This document shows, one piece after another, positions 39,658-49,203 of a stretch of DNA of 64,000 nt; position 1 is the first letter of the stretch; every line of letters starts with the position of its first letter. The notes beneath the pieces were generated by a model. That model saw only the letters and a program-made list of their open reading frames with translations. It was not told where the DNA came from and ran no database searches. This DNA comes from Acerihabitans arboris (GTDB lineage Bacteria; Pseudomonadota; Gammaproteobacteria; Enterobacterales; Enterobacteriaceae). Where the stretch lies: the NCBI RefSeq assembly GCF_010131535.1, contig NZ_WUBS01000010.1:1-64000 (forward strand). Direction: 5' to 3'. The translations under genes and the position numbers were made by a program.

Positions 39658-41958
39658 ATGGCTAAGGGATCGTCGAAGGTAAATGAAATTGTTATTCCGA
39701 CCACTACCACCACCATGGCGAGCAAAGTCGATAACCAGGTCGTGGTAACCATTGATGACAAAGGGGTGCGCATTGCCCATCCCAATACCGATACCGATAT
39801 CGTCAGTCGCCTGGACGCGGATCGCAAAACGCGCGTCCGGGAAGGCATGCCGGTGCCCCTGGGCGCAACCTGGGACGGCCTGGGCGTCAATTTCGCTCTT
39901 TTCTCCGCCCATGCCGCCAAAGTGGAGCTGTGCCTGTTCACCGAGGAAGGGGAAGAGTATGACCGTATCGAGCTGCCGGAATATACCGACGAGGTCTGGC
40001 ACGGCTATCTGCCGGACGCGCGTCCCGGCCTGCTTTACGGCTACCGGGTCCACGGCCCCTATGCGCCGGAGGAAGGACATCGTTTTAATCCGTCCAAGCT
40101 GCTGCTCGATCCTTATGCCAAGCAGATCTGGGGCGGGCTGACATGGGACGATGCGCTGTTTGCCTACGATATGGAGGCGGAGGCGGAAGATAAAGATCTG
40201 AGCGTTGACGAGCGCGACAGCGCGCCTTTTATGCCGAAATGCCGGGTCATCGATCCGGCGTTTTCGTGGCCGGCTAACGGTAAAAGTTTTATCCCCTGGG
40301 AAAAAACGCTGATTTATGAAACCCATGTGCGCGGGTATACCATGCGCCACCCGGCGGTACCGGAACATTTGCGCGGCACCTTTTCCGCGCTCAGCACGCC
40401 GCAGATTGTCGATTATATTAAATCCCTCGGCGTGACCGCCATCGAACTGATGCCGATCCATGCCTTTGCCGACGATCGCCATTTACAGGAAAACGGCCTG
40501 CATAATTTCTGGGGCTACAATACGCTGTGTTTTTTTGCTCCCCATCCGCAGTATATGGCCACCTCGACGGTAAATGAATTCAAACAGATGATCGCCACGC
40601 TGCACGCTGCCGGCATCGAGGTGATCCTGGACGTGGTGTACAACCATACCGCCGAAGGCAATGAGCTCGGCCCGACGCTGTCGCTCAAAGGCATCGACAA
40701 TGCCAGCTATTACCGGCTGTTCCCCGAGGAAAAGCGCTATTACATCAACGATACCGGTACCGGCAACACCCTGAACCTGAGCCATCCGCGGGTATTGCAG
40801 ATGGTGACGGATTCGCTGCGCTACTGGGCCACCGAGATGCAGGTCGACGGCTTCCGTTTTGATCTGGCGACTATCCTGGGACGCGAGGCTTACGGATTTG
40901 ACGAAGGCTGCGGTTTCCTGGATACCTGTCGGCAGGACCCGATCCTCAGCCAATGCAAGCTGATTGCCGAGCCTTGGGATTGTGGCCCGGGTGGGTATCA
41001 GGTGGGCGGTTTTCCGCCTGGATGGTCGGAATGGAACGATCGCTACCGCGATTCGGTGCGTAAATTCTGGCGCGGCGACGAAGGGCAGTTAGCGGAATTT
41101 ACCACCCGTCTGGCCGGCTCCGCCGATATCTTTAATCATCGCGGGCGTAAACCCCATGCGTCGGTTAATTTTATTACCGCCCACGACGGTTTTACGCTTA
41201 ATGACCTGGTGTCCTATGAGCAAAAGCATAACGACGCCAACGGCGAGGATAACCGCGACGGCCATAGCGACAATATCTCCGCCAACTATGGCGCGGAAGG
41301 GCCAACCGACGATCCGGCGATCTGCGAGCTGCGGCTGCGGCAGATGCGTAATATGCTGGCGACGCTGATGTTTTCGCAGGGTACGCCGATGCTGCTGGCG
41401 GGGGACGAATTTGCCCGTACCCAGCAGGGTAACAATAACGGTTATTGCCAGGACGGCGATATCAGTTGGGTTAACTGGAAAATCGACGATAAGGGCGAGT
41501 CCCTGATTTTGTTTACCTATCGGCTGATTGCCCTGCGTAATCGTTTCCCGATTTTGCATCGCGGGCGGTTCCTTAGCGGCAAGCTGAATGAAAAACTGAA
41601 TATCAAGGATGTGACCTGGGTCCAGACTAATGGCGAGGAGATGTCGGAGGAGGCCTGGGGCGATGGCAACCTGAAAAGCATCGGCATGCTGCTGGACGGC
41701 CGCGCGCAGCCCACCGGCCTGCTGCGGGTCGGTTCACAGAGCACCGTGCTGTTGCTGTTCAGCGCGTCCCATGAGGATGTGGTGTTTACCTTGCCCGAGG
41801 TGGCGCACGGTTACGGCTGGCGGCATATTTTTGACACCTACCAGCCGGACGATATCAATGAGCATAGCTTTGGGTTCGGCCATGCCTATACCTGTCCGTC
41901 GCGGACGGTGGTATTGTTTGAACTGGTGAACACCAAGACCACTATGGTGGTGGCGTAA
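39658..41958 (+). CDS. glgX: Glycogen debranching enzyme / isoamylase-type glycoside hydrolase
   Basis: Hydrolyses alpha-1,6 branches of glycogen or limit dextrin. An N-terminal CBM48-like domain (GMPVPLGATWDGLGVNFALF) leads into a GH13 barrel with DVVYNHTAEG, VDGFRFDLAT (nucleophile Asp), IAEPWDCG (acid Glu) and NFITAHDGFTLNDLV. Length is 766 residues, about 100 more than E. coli GlgX, partly from a Thr/Val-rich N-terminal leader. The start at 39658 follows AGGAG. No other glg gene is adjacent, unlike the usual glg operon. Confidence 0.9.
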   Translation: MAKGSSKVNEIVIPTTTTTMASKVDNQVVVTIDDKGVRIAHPNTDTDIVSRLDADRKTRVREGMPVPLGATWDGLGVNFALFSAHAAKVELCLFTEEGEEYDRIELPEYTDEVWHGYLPDARPGLLYGYRVHGPYAPEEGHRFNPSKLLLDPYAKQIWGGLTWDDALFAYDMEAEAEDKDLSVDERDSAPFMPKCRVIDPAFSWPANGKSFIPWEKTLIYETHVRGYTMRHPAVPEHLRGTFSALSTPQIVDYIKSLGVTAIELMPIHAFADDRHLQENGLHNFWGYNTLCFFAPHPQYMATSTVNEFKQMIATLHAAGIEVILDVVYNHTAEGNELGPTLSLKGIDNASYYRLFPEEKRYYINDTGTGNTLNLSHPRVLQMVTDSLRYWATEMQVDGFRFDLATILGREAYGFDEGCGFLDTCRQDPILSQCKLIAEPWDCGPGGYQVGGFPPGWSEWNDRYRDSVRKFWRGDEGQLAEFTTRLAGSADIFNHRGRKPHASVNFITAHDGFTLNDLVSYEQKHNDANGEDNRDGHSDNISANYGAEGPTDDPAICELRLRQMRNMLATLMFSQGTPMLLAGDEFARTQQGNNNGYCQDGDISWVNWKIDDKGESLILFTYRLIALRNRFPILHRGRFLSGKLNEKLNIKDVTWVQTNGEEMSEEAWGDGNLKSIGMLLDGRAQPTGLLRVGSQSTVLLLFSASHEDVVFTLPEVAHGYGWRHIFDTYQPDDINEHSFGFGHAYTCPSRTVVLFELVNTKTTMVVA

Positions 41959-42250
41959 ACCCCCTTTGACTGGGTGCGATCGGGCGGCCTGGGAAGGCCG
42001 TCCGGCCCTATTGGCGCGCTCTCCCTTTAGCACATGGGGTCTAAGCCCGACGCCAGGTATTCCCTCTTGATTTGTCCCTCGCCGCCCATGCGCGCCGCGC
42101 GGGATTTTACGGCGTTTTTTCGCTAAATATTCATGTCCCGTTGCCGATACTCTCTAAACGTGAATAGTTTGGATGCGGTCGACCAGAAAACGTATCGGTT
42201 GCCTTGCCCGTGATATGGTGGCAGCAATATATTATGGGACTTGATAAGAG

Positions 42251-43084
42251 ATGAATACGTTCCGCTACAGCCCATTAAGATTTATCCGCCAATTTGAATT
42301 TGGTGACGATTTGTTGTTAAACGCGGTATACCTGATGCTGGACAAGCCCTTTTTAACCCAGTCTGTATTGGCTCGGGAATTTAACCTCAGTTTTATCCAG
42401 TCGGATGTATTATTCAAAGAACTGGTGGATGTTAATAAGTTTCTTAAAACCAATTATTACGCAATGTCCTATGTCAGAAATCAAAAGATAGACGAGGCCG
42501 TTAAGCTTTGGGCGAACCAGCATCGCGCCGAGCGGGGCGTGGCGTTTAAGCTGGATGCGCAAATTCACGATAAACTAATCGATCTGGCGCCGGTTTTTTT
42601 TGATAAGCGGCAGGATCTGGTATTTACCGATGGTTATGGTTCCTATTTTCAGTTTAACAAAGATACGGAGATCACGCTGATCGTCAAAGGCGTGCTGAGC
42701 AGGATTTTGGAACCTTATCAGAAAGTTGTCCTGGACCCCGACTCGGTGAAGGCCTTTATACTCGAGCAGGTGAATATCATGCGCGATGTGGCCCAGGTAG
42801 CCGGCGAGGATTTTGACGTCAGGGCCACGGTTATCGACGCGGGCTGGAATGTGAGGCTTATTACGCCGGAGCGGGTGATTATTGCCGATAAGCGCGGCTG
42901 CAAGGCGGCCATCACCCGTATCAATAAAACCCTGCCGACCAATACACTGATGAAAAGCAAAATTGACTACGGCTGCGATATCTCGGTTTATCTTGATAAT
43001 GCCATGTCGTTGTTGGATGATTTTTATGTTAACTGCAGTTCGGAAGTGTTCACCACCAGGGAATTTTACAAAATAAAAATATAA
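42251..43084 (+). CDS. Hypothetical protein with possible N-terminal helix-turn-helix
   Basis: Not recognised. 277 residues, no signal peptide or clear membrane segment. Residues about 35-65 (KPFLTQSVLAREFNLSFIQSD overall) look like a winged-helix or helix-turn-helix unit. The rest has mixed strand/helix and three scattered Cys. Its codons are more AT-rich than those of glgX or the following gene, which suggests acquisition. It stands alone with its own upstream region and may read into the GNAT gene 34 bases later. Confidence 0.6.
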   Translation: MNTFRYSPLRFIRQFEFGDDLLLNAVYLMLDKPFLTQSVLAREFNLSFIQSDVLFKELVDVNKFLKTNYYAMSYVRNQKIDEAVKLWANQHRAERGVAFKLDAQIHDKLIDLAPVFFDKRQDLVFTDGYGSYFQFNKDTEITLIVKGVLSRILEPYQKVVLDPDSVKAFILEQVNIMRDVAQVAGEDFDVRATVIDAGWNVRLITPERVIIADKRGCKAAITRINKTLPTNTLMKSKIDYGCDISVYLDNAMSLLDDFYVNCSSEVFTTREFYKIKI

Positions 43085-43118
43085 TGAAAGTTGTCCTCTT
43101 GGGCGCCTTGGGAGCTTT

Positions 43119-43589
43119 ATGAATTTCACCATCATGCCGGTTGGCCTGGACGATCAGGATTTTGCCCTGCTGGTCGCCAAACTGGATGACTATCAATTGC
43201 CGTTGTATCCGGCCGCCAGTAACCACGGCGTGCCGGTCGGCGCGCTGCGCGCCGCAAGGGCCCGGGTCTGGCTGGCGCGGGCTGGGGCGCAGGCCGCCGG
43301 CTGCGTTTGCCTGTATTTGGATAACCCTAACCTGCCCGAGATCAAACGCCTGTTCGTCGATCCGGTTTTTCGCGGTTACGGTATCGCGTCGGCGTTATTG
43401 GCGGGTCTGGAGGATTGGGCTCGCCGGGATGCCCTGCCGGCCCTGTATCTTGAAACCGGTATTTATCAAATGGATGCCGTGGGACTGTATGAAAAGCATG
43501 GATTTGTCCGCACCGGCCCCTTTGGCGATTACCAGGAGGATCCCCTGAGCATCTATATGCGTAAGACCGTGACGGATGTGGGCTCCTGA
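43119..43589 (+). CDS. GNAT-family N-acetyltransferase
   Basis: 156 residues with the GNAT core: EIKRLFVDPVFRGYGIASALLAGLEDWAR contains the acetyl-CoA pyrophosphate loop, followed by LYLETGIYQMDAVGLYEKHGFV. The substrate is unknown. It converges with speG. Confidence 0.85.
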   Translation: MNFTIMPVGLDDQDFALLVAKLDDYQLPLYPAASNHGVPVGALRAARARVWLARAGAQAAGCVCLYLDNPNLPEIKRLFVDPVFRGYGIASALLAGLEDWARRDALPALYLETGIYQMDAVGLYEKHGFVRTGPFGDYQEDPLSIYMRKTVTDVGS

Positions 43590-43665
43590 TCATTGCTATG
43601 CACAAGACACGGCCCGCTGCATTTCTATAACCAAAACACCGTTGCTGGGCAATTCCTTAATGGCA

Positions 43666-44268
43666 TTACGGCGCGGGCGGCGCATGCTCTTTGTGCTGTT
43701 CGCGGCCGTTCAACGCCGCCTTGCCGGCCAGATATTCGTCCTGGAAGATACACATGCGTATGGTATTGCGGTATTCGCCGTTGACAAAATATTCCTTCAG
43801 CAACACGCCTTCGACCTTGAACCCCAGCTTGCCGTAGATATGGATCGCTTTTTCATTCTCCTGATCGACAATCAGGTACAGCTTATGCAGGTTAAGCACC
43901 ATAAAACCGTAGTTCATGGCCAGCTGCGCGGCAATGCTGGCGTAGCCCTGGCCCTGGTGGGCGGGATCGACCAGTATCTGGAATTCGGCGCGGCGGTGGA
44001 CATGATTGATTTCCACCAATTCCACCAGGCCGATGCTGACGCCTTCCTTATCAATAATAAAACGCCGTTCGCTTTGGTCATGGATATGCTTGTCATAGAG
44101 ATCGTTAAGCTCGACAAACGCCTCATAAGGTTCCTCGAACCAATAACGCATGACACTTTCATTATTATCCAGCTGATGGACGAAATGCAGATCCTCGCGT
44201 TCCAACGGATGAAGTTTGATATTGTAACTATGTGATATCGCATTTTCCACAATCATGATATTTACCAA
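43666..44268 (-). CDS. speG: Spermidine N(1)-acetyltransferase
   Basis: Acetylates spermidine or spermine to lower toxic polyamine pools. [50 protein letters not shown] and [21 protein letters not shown] follow E. coli SpeG closely. The frame gives 200 residues (E. coli 186). Extra residues are at both ends, and the start may be the ATG four codons in (44256). It lies 48 bases after the SMR gene on the same strand. Confidence 0.93.
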   Translation of the reverse strand: MVNIMIVENAISHSYNIKLHPLEREDLHFVHQLDNNESVMRYWFEEPYEAFVELNDLYDKHIHDQSERRFIIDKEGVSIGLVELVEINHVHRRAEFQILVDPAHQGQGYASIAAQLAMNYGFMVLNLHKLYLIVDQENEKAIHIYGKLGFKVEGVLLKEYFVNGEYRNTIRMCIFQDEYLAGKAALNGREQHKEHAPPAP

Positions 44269-44316
44269 TAGTACTTGTTAATATACGGAATAATTAATTA
44301 ATAATAGTATAGCTAA

Positions 44317-44646
44317 TTAATGACTGGTTGATTTTGACACGACATTCATTACCAGCACGCCGCCGATAATCATTGCCATGCCCAATATGGCGTAGATATC
44401 GAGTTTTTGATCAAAAAAGAAATAACCAAAAACAGCAATGAATACAATGCCTAAGCTTGCCCATGCCGCATAGGCGACGCCCATCGGCATGGTTTTAAGC
44501 ACCAGCGATAGCAATAGGAATGAAATACAATACCCGACGATAACGACAATGGAAGGGTAAATTTTTGTAAAACCGGCCGACGCTTTCAACGAACTCGTGG
44601 CAATCACTTCAGAAATAATGGCTATTACCAGGTACACATAGGTCAT
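44317..44646 (-). CDS. Small multidrug resistance (SMR) efflux protein, EmrE-like
   Basis: 109 residues with four helices. The essential membrane Glu of the family is in IISEVIATSSLKASAGFT, and the AYAAWASLGIVFIAV and GVLVMNVVSKSTSH segments are EmrE-like. It exchanges protons for cationic compounds as an antiparallel dimer. Its placement just before speG recalls mdtJI, which exports spermidine in E. coli, but only one SMR gene is present here. Confidence 0.88.
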   Translation of the reverse strand: MTYVYLVIAIISEVIATSSLKASAGFTKIYPSIVVIVGYCISFLLLSLVLKTMPMGVAYAAWASLGIVFIAVFGYFFFDQKLDIYAILGMAMIIGGVLVMNVVSKSTSH

Positions 44647-44850
44647 AAGATTATTCTTTGGTTTTTAAAGGGCTGCCGATATTATCACAACCCCCCTCAA
44701 TAAGAAAATTGGCAATATTATGACAAATTCGGTGAATAATCTCTGTAGTGATTATGCTAACGTGAATCTGTTACAGGTTAATACGCCCGGGATAGCTTTT
44801 CGATGTCCGTTCGCGCCGCGCCGGATAGCCGACGTCGGTGGCAAATAATA

Positions 44851-45474
44851 TTATTTGCTGATAATCAGCTTTATGCCTAATAGCGCCATCACGCCGCCGC
44901 CTAGGCAGTCTATCCACGCCTTGCAGCCGAGATAGGCGGCGCGCGGCCCAGCTGAAGAGAGCGCATAGGCTACCAGGGCGTACCATAGGAAATCGATCAT
45001 AAACGCCAGGGCGGGCAGGATGAGATAGAGATGCCAGGGAATAGTATGGCTTAGCAGGGCGGCAAAAACACTACCGAAGACCAGCGCGGTGCTGGGATTG
45101 AACAACTGGGTCAGTAATCCGTAGCTAAAGCCCTTCCTGACGCCGGTAAAATGTGGTCTCCCGCGCTCGATTACCAGCGGTTTACCGGCGCCGCGCAGCA
45201 TACCGAAAGCCAGCCAGAACAGATAGAGGCCGCCCGCCAGCCTGAGCGCCGAATAAAGCCATGGCACGGTCAGCAATACCGAATGCAGGCCCGATAACGC
45301 GATAACCGCGAACACGGCGCTGCCGACGCCCATACCCAATGCTGCCGCCAGACCATCCCGCCGGGAGGATGACAGGGAGGTTTTGGCCACCAGCACAAAA
45401 CTCTGCCCGGGGCTCATGGCGCCAATTAACAGGGCGACGCTGATGGTCATCACCGGGAACAGTTCCCCAAACAT
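44851..45474 (-). CDS. LysE-family amino acid/threonine exporter
   Basis: 207 residues with about six helices. The N-terminal SPGQSFVLVAKTSLSSSRRDGLAAALGMGVG and FSYGLLTQLFNPSTALVFGSVF carry the Gly/Pro-rich family motifs. It probably exports an amino acid or homoserine-like compound. Divergent from the cytochrome gene. Confidence 0.87.
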   Translation of the reverse strand: MFGELFPVMTISVALLIGAMSPGQSFVLVAKTSLSSSRRDGLAAALGMGVGSAVFAVIALSGLHSVLLTVPWLYSALRLAGGLYLFWLAFGMLRGAGKPLVIERGRPHFTGVRKGFSYGLLTQLFNPSTALVFGSVFAALLSHTIPWHLYLILPALAFMIDFLWYALVAYALSSAGPRAAYLGCKAWIDCLGGGVMALLGIKLIISK

Positions 45475-45696
45475 ATCCTTCTCCTCAATCCAGACGGCGT
45501 CGCCAGGTAGTGGACGCCACCGTTGCCAGCCGGTCCTCTAGTTATCTCACGGAATTTTTATCCGCGCGATAGCATTGGCGCCGGCCGGTGATATTTCCCC
45601 GGCCGGCGCGCGTTAAAAACATCCCCGGCAACGCACAGGGCAGGTTTTTTGGCCCTGTTTCCCTCATTCATTATGTTCGATCAATATCGTCCTGGT

Positions 45697-45712
45697 CATT
45701 ATGGACATAATG
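45697..45712. promoter_or_regulatory. Short perfect palindrome upstream of the torC-like/torA pair
   Basis: CATTATG-GA-CATAATG, 44-59 bases before the cytochrome start. It could be an operator for the reductase operon; no regulator is identified. It does not match the TorR direct repeat. Confidence 0.35.
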
Positions 45713-45755
45713 GTTCCTTACCCGGCGCCCGGCCGGGGTTTTAAAGGGAAGCTCC

Positions 45756-46445
45756 ATGATGTCAAGCTTACTGCCCCCGGCCGTCGGCATCCGCCGCAGC
45801 GCCGGCGGATGGCTGCTGTTGGCCGCGATGTTATGCATCCGGCCGTCGTTTGCCGCCGGGGATCTGGCCGCCGCGGCCGCGGCGGCAAACGACAGCGCCG
45901 CCCGGCTGTTTACCATCGGCAGCCAGCCGTTTTTCCTGGGCGCCGATCTGTCCGTCCAGGCGGGAACCCTGACGCCCGCCACCGAACTGATCGTTATCCG
46001 GCGCGATGGCGACAGGGTGCAGGCCACCCTCGGCGGCTGGCAGCAGGAGGGCGCCGACGGCGTGATCTATGCCGCTGTCGGTAAACGTATTATCAGCGCC
46101 TCGTTAAACGAAACCGCCAGGGCGCAGCTGAAGATTATCGGTGATGCCGCAGACCAGCCCGCCGGGCAGATATGGCATCAGGTGGCGCTGGACGTCTGGC
46201 TGCCGAAGGCCGCCCTGCTGGACGACCGGCAAAAAATCTGGCGTTCCGCCGCCGGGAGCATGGCGGCCAACTGCGGCGGTTGCCACGCGCTGCCCGCTAC
46301 CCGCAACTTCACCGCCAACCAATGGATCGGCGTGATGAAAGGCATGGCGCCGCGCACCTCGCTGGATAAAGAGCAGATCCGCCTGCTGACCCAGTATGTG
46401 CAACAGCACGCCGGCGATATGCCGGCCGATGCCGCCCACCCCTGA
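45756..46445 (+). CDS. Periplasmic monoheme cytochrome c equivalent to the TorC C-terminal domain
   Basis: 229 residues. A signal peptide (about 1-33) is followed by a domain whose pattern (ANDSAARLFTIGSQPFF, then VIRRDGDRVQATLGGW, then a single heme site CGGCH) tracks the C-terminal domain of E. coli TorC/TorY, which hands electrons to TorA/TorZ. The NapC-type tetraheme membrane anchor of TorC is absent. The protein is therefore probably soluble, and its own reductant is not encoded nearby. It lies 13 bases before the reductase gene, so the two are co-expressed. Confidence 0.8.
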   Translation: MMSSLLPPAVGIRRSAGGWLLLAAMLCIRPSFAAGDLAAAAAAANDSAARLFTIGSQPFFLGADLSVQAGTLTPATELIVIRRDGDRVQATLGGWQQEGADGVIYAAVGKRIISASLNETARAQLKIIGDAADQPAGQIWHQVALDVWLPKAALLDDRQKIWRSAAGSMAANCGGCHALPATRNFTANQWIGVMKGMAPRTSLDKEQIRLLTQYVQQHAGDMPADAAHP

Positions 46446-46458
46446 ACAGGAGGCCGTT

Positions 46459-48948
46459 ATGGCTAAAGCATTTTCAGCCGCGGGCGTGAGCCGCCGCCGT
46501 TTCCTTTATGGTTGCGGGGCGCTGGCCGGCGCGTCGTGGCTGGGCGGACAATGGTCGCGCTCGGCGCTGGCGCAGGCGGTCAGCCAGGCGCTGCCGCAGT
46601 TCAGCGCCCTGAGGGCGGCGTCCGGCGGCCTGTTAAGCGCCGCGCACTGGGGCGCGTTCGAGGCCACCGTCGAGGATGGCCGGATGCTGGACGCGCGGCC
46701 GGTAGGCGACGACCCGGCGCCGAATGAGCTGATCGGCATGGCGCCGCATCAGGTCCACGCGGGCAATCGGGTGCGCTATCCCATGGTGCGCAAAAGCTGG
46801 CTGGAGGGCGGCCCCGGCAGCCGTACCGAACTGCGCGGCCGCGACCAGTGGGTGCGCGTCAGCTGGGAGCAGGCGACGCGGCTGGTGGGCGACGAAATCA
46901 TCCGGGTGCAGCAAGAGCACGGTCCACAGGCCATTTACGCCGGGTCCTATGGCTGGAAAAGCGTCGGCATGCTGCATAACTGCCAGGCTCTTCTGAAACG
47001 GCTGATGAACCTGGCGGGCGGGTTTTTGGGATACACCGGGGATTATTCCACCGGCGCCGCCCAGGTGATTATGCCGCACGTGGTGGGGTCGATTGAAGTG
47101 TATGAACAGCAAACCACCTGGCCGGAGGTGATTGAGCACAGCCAACTGGTGGTGCTGTGGGGCTGCAACCCCATGGTGACGCTGAGAAACAGCTGGAATG
47201 TGCCGGATCACGTCGGTCCCGGCGGTTTTATGGCGCTGCGGCAAAAAGGCACCCGCATGATCTGTATCGACCCGGTACATAACGAGAGCGCGCGCGAGCT
47301 GGACGCCGAATGGCTGGCGCCGCGGCCCTATACCGATTGCGCCCTGTTGCTGGGCATCGCCCAAACGCTCTTGGCCGAAAAACTGTATAACGCCGGTTTC
47401 GTGCATGATTACACCGTGGGTTTCGATCGTTTTGCCGCCTACCTGACGGGTGAAACCGACCGGCAGGTGAAGGACGCCGACTGGGCCGCCGATATCTGCG
47501 GGCTGCCGGCCGATACCATCCGCCAGCTGGCCCGCGATATGGCCCGGCAGCGCACCATGATCATGAGCGGCTGGGGCATGCAGCGCCAGCATCACGGCGA
47601 GCAGCAGCACTGGGCGCTGGTGACCGTCGCCGCCATGCTCGGGCAGATAGGCCTGCCGGGCGGCGGTTTCGGCCTGAGTTATCACTATTCCTCGGGCGGC
47701 AGCCCCATCGCGCGCGGCGGCGTGCTGGCCGGGATGTCCGCGGGCGTCGCCCCCGCCGGCGCACCGCGCCCGATCCCGGTGGCGCGCATCGCCGATTGCC
47801 TGGCGAACCCGGGCAAAACCATTGATCATAACGGCGGCAAGGTTACCTATCCGGAGGTCAAAATGGTGTACGTGGCGGGCGGCAACACCCTGCAACAGCA
47901 CCAGGATATCAATAACCTGATCACCGCCTGGCGGCGTCCGCAGACCATAGTGGTGAACGAGCCGTACTGGACGGCTACCGCCAAATACGCCGATATCGTA
48001 TTGCCGGCCACCACCAGCTACGAACGCAACGATCTGGATATGGGCGGCGATTATTCCCAGCGTTATGTCTTCCCGATGCATCAATGCGTGCCGCCGCAGT
48101 TCGAGGCGCGCAACGATTTTGATATCTTCCGCGCCCTGGCGGCCCATCTGGGCCGGGAGCAGGCCTTTACCGACGGCAAAAGCGAAATGCAGTGGCTGGC
48201 GGGCATGTATGACGCCATGCAAAAACAGGCGGCGGTAAATAACGTGGCCCTGCCGTCGTTCGAGGTATTCTGGCAGTCCAATAACTATGTGTGTTTTCCC
48301 ATCCCGGACGCCAGCCGGCGCTGGGTGCGTTTTGCCGATTACCGCGAAGATCCGCTGCTCAATCCGCTGGGCACCCCATCGGGTAAAATCGAAATCTATT
48401 CCGCAACCGTGGCGGCGATGGGGTATGACGACTGTCCCGGCCACCCCACCTGGATGCCTCCCCATGAATGGTATCGCGGGCCGGAAGCGGAACGTTTTCC
48501 CTTGTCCCTGACCAGCGGGCATCCCATCAACCGTCTGCATTCGCAGCTGGACAACACGCCGCTGCGGGATAAGTATGCGGTGGCCGATCGTGAGGCGATA
48601 CTGATTAATCATCTGGATGCCGGACGGCGCGGCATCAACAGCGGCGATCTGGTGCGCGCCTGGAACGATCGCGGCCAGGTGCTGGCCGGCGCGGTGGTGA
48701 GCGGCGATATCCGGCCCGGCGTGGTGCGTATCAGCGAGGGTGCCTGGTATGACGCGGCCGACGCGGCGCAGCCCGGCGCGCTATGCACCAACGGCAGCGT
48801 CAACTGTCTGACGTTCGATATCGGCTCCTCCCGGCTGGCCCAGGGCAACTGCGGCCAGATGGCGCAGGTGAATATCGAAAAATACCAGGGCGTGCCGCCG
48901 GCTAATCATGCGTATGACCTGCCGGCCAGTGCGGATAGGACGATCTGA
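46459..48948 (+). CDS. TorA/TorZ/BisC-family molybdopterin reductase (TMAO/biotin sulfoxide type)
   Basis: A periplasmic molybdoenzyme of the DMSO reductase family, 829 residues (E. coli TorA 848). A twin-arginine signal (SRRRFLYGCGALAG) ends near LAQA. The molybdenum Ser ligand lies in GDYSTGAAQ; other conserved stretches are GSYGWKSVG, WGMQRQHHGEQQHW and PATTSYERNDLDMGGDYSQ. It probably reduces trimethylamine N-oxide or another N- or S-oxide using the monoheme cytochrome encoded just upstream. The start at 46459 has AGGAGG upstream. No TorD-type chaperone or TorTSR regulators are next to it. Confidence 0.88.
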   Translation: MAKAFSAAGVSRRRFLYGCGALAGASWLGGQWSRSALAQAVSQALPQFSALRAASGGLLSAAHWGAFEATVEDGRMLDARPVGDDPAPNELIGMAPHQVHAGNRVRYPMVRKSWLEGGPGSRTELRGRDQWVRVSWEQATRLVGDEIIRVQQEHGPQAIYAGSYGWKSVGMLHNCQALLKRLMNLAGGFLGYTGDYSTGAAQVIMPHVVGSIEVYEQQTTWPEVIEHSQLVVLWGCNPMVTLRNSWNVPDHVGPGGFMALRQKGTRMICIDPVHNESARELDAEWLAPRPYTDCALLLGIAQTLLAEKLYNAGFVHDYTVGFDRFAAYLTGETDRQVKDADWAADICGLPADTIRQLARDMARQRTMIMSGWGMQRQHHGEQQHWALVTVAAMLGQIGLPGGGFGLSYHYSSGGSPIARGGVLAGMSAGVAPAGAPRPIPVARIADCLANPGKTIDHNGGKVTYPEVKMVYVAGGNTLQQHQDINNLITAWRRPQTIVVNEPYWTATAKYADIVLPATTSYERNDLDMGGDYSQRYVFPMHQCVPPQFEARNDFDIFRALAAHLGREQAFTDGKSEMQWLAGMYDAMQKQAAVNNVALPSFEVFWQSNNYVCFPIPDASRRWVRFADYREDPLLNPLGTPSGKIEIYSATVAAMGYDDCPGHPTWMPPHEWYRGPEAERFPLSLTSGHPINRLHSQLDNTPLRDKYAVADREAILINHLDAGRRGINSGDLVRAWNDRGQVLAGAVVSGDIRPGVVRISEGAWYDAADAAQPGALCTNGSVNCLTFDIGSSRLAQGNCGQMAQVNIEKYQGVPPANHAYDLPASADRTI

Positions 48949-49176
48949 TCGTTCCGGCAGCGCGCCGGGCGATTATTGACCCCGCGACGCATCGCTGGGC
49001 GCCATCATGCGCCGGCCGGCGCTATTGCCGATCCCGTCCGGCGCTCCGCGGTCCATTACCCTCGGCTTGACCAGATCGGACATTTAATTGGTATGACATC
49101 TTGGTTTTCAAAAATGACATGTTGATCACGGAACGTAAATAAACCCCATCCGGATACTCATCGTCACTTATTTTAT

Positions 49177-49184
49177 GCCGATAG
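49177..49184 (+). promoter_or_regulatory. Possible sigma-28-like -10 element before the chemoreceptor gene
   Basis: GCCGATAG matches the flagellar sigma-28 -10 GCCGATAA at 7 of 8 bases and stands 20 bases before the start. No good TAAA -35 was seen at the expected distance, so this is weak. Confidence 0.3.
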
Positions 49185-49203
49185 ACCATACTTCTCTTCA
49201 TGG

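Noticed and set aside
41985..42010. GC hairpin after glgX as a terminator
   Set aside because: The stem is short and no T-run follows; not enough to call.
44294..44318. TTAATTAA and CTAATTAA half-sites between speG and the SMR gene, as a fifth operator
   Set aside because: The half-sites are about 13 bases apart instead of 4, and they stand at the end of one gene and before another of ordinary function. Probably chance AT-rich sequence.
46633..48612. Very long open frame (659 codons) antisense to the TorA-like gene
   Set aside because: It mirrors the GC-rich coding strand of a clear molybdoenzyme, has His/Gln/Arg/Gly-heavy composition typical of antisense frames, and shows no family motif.
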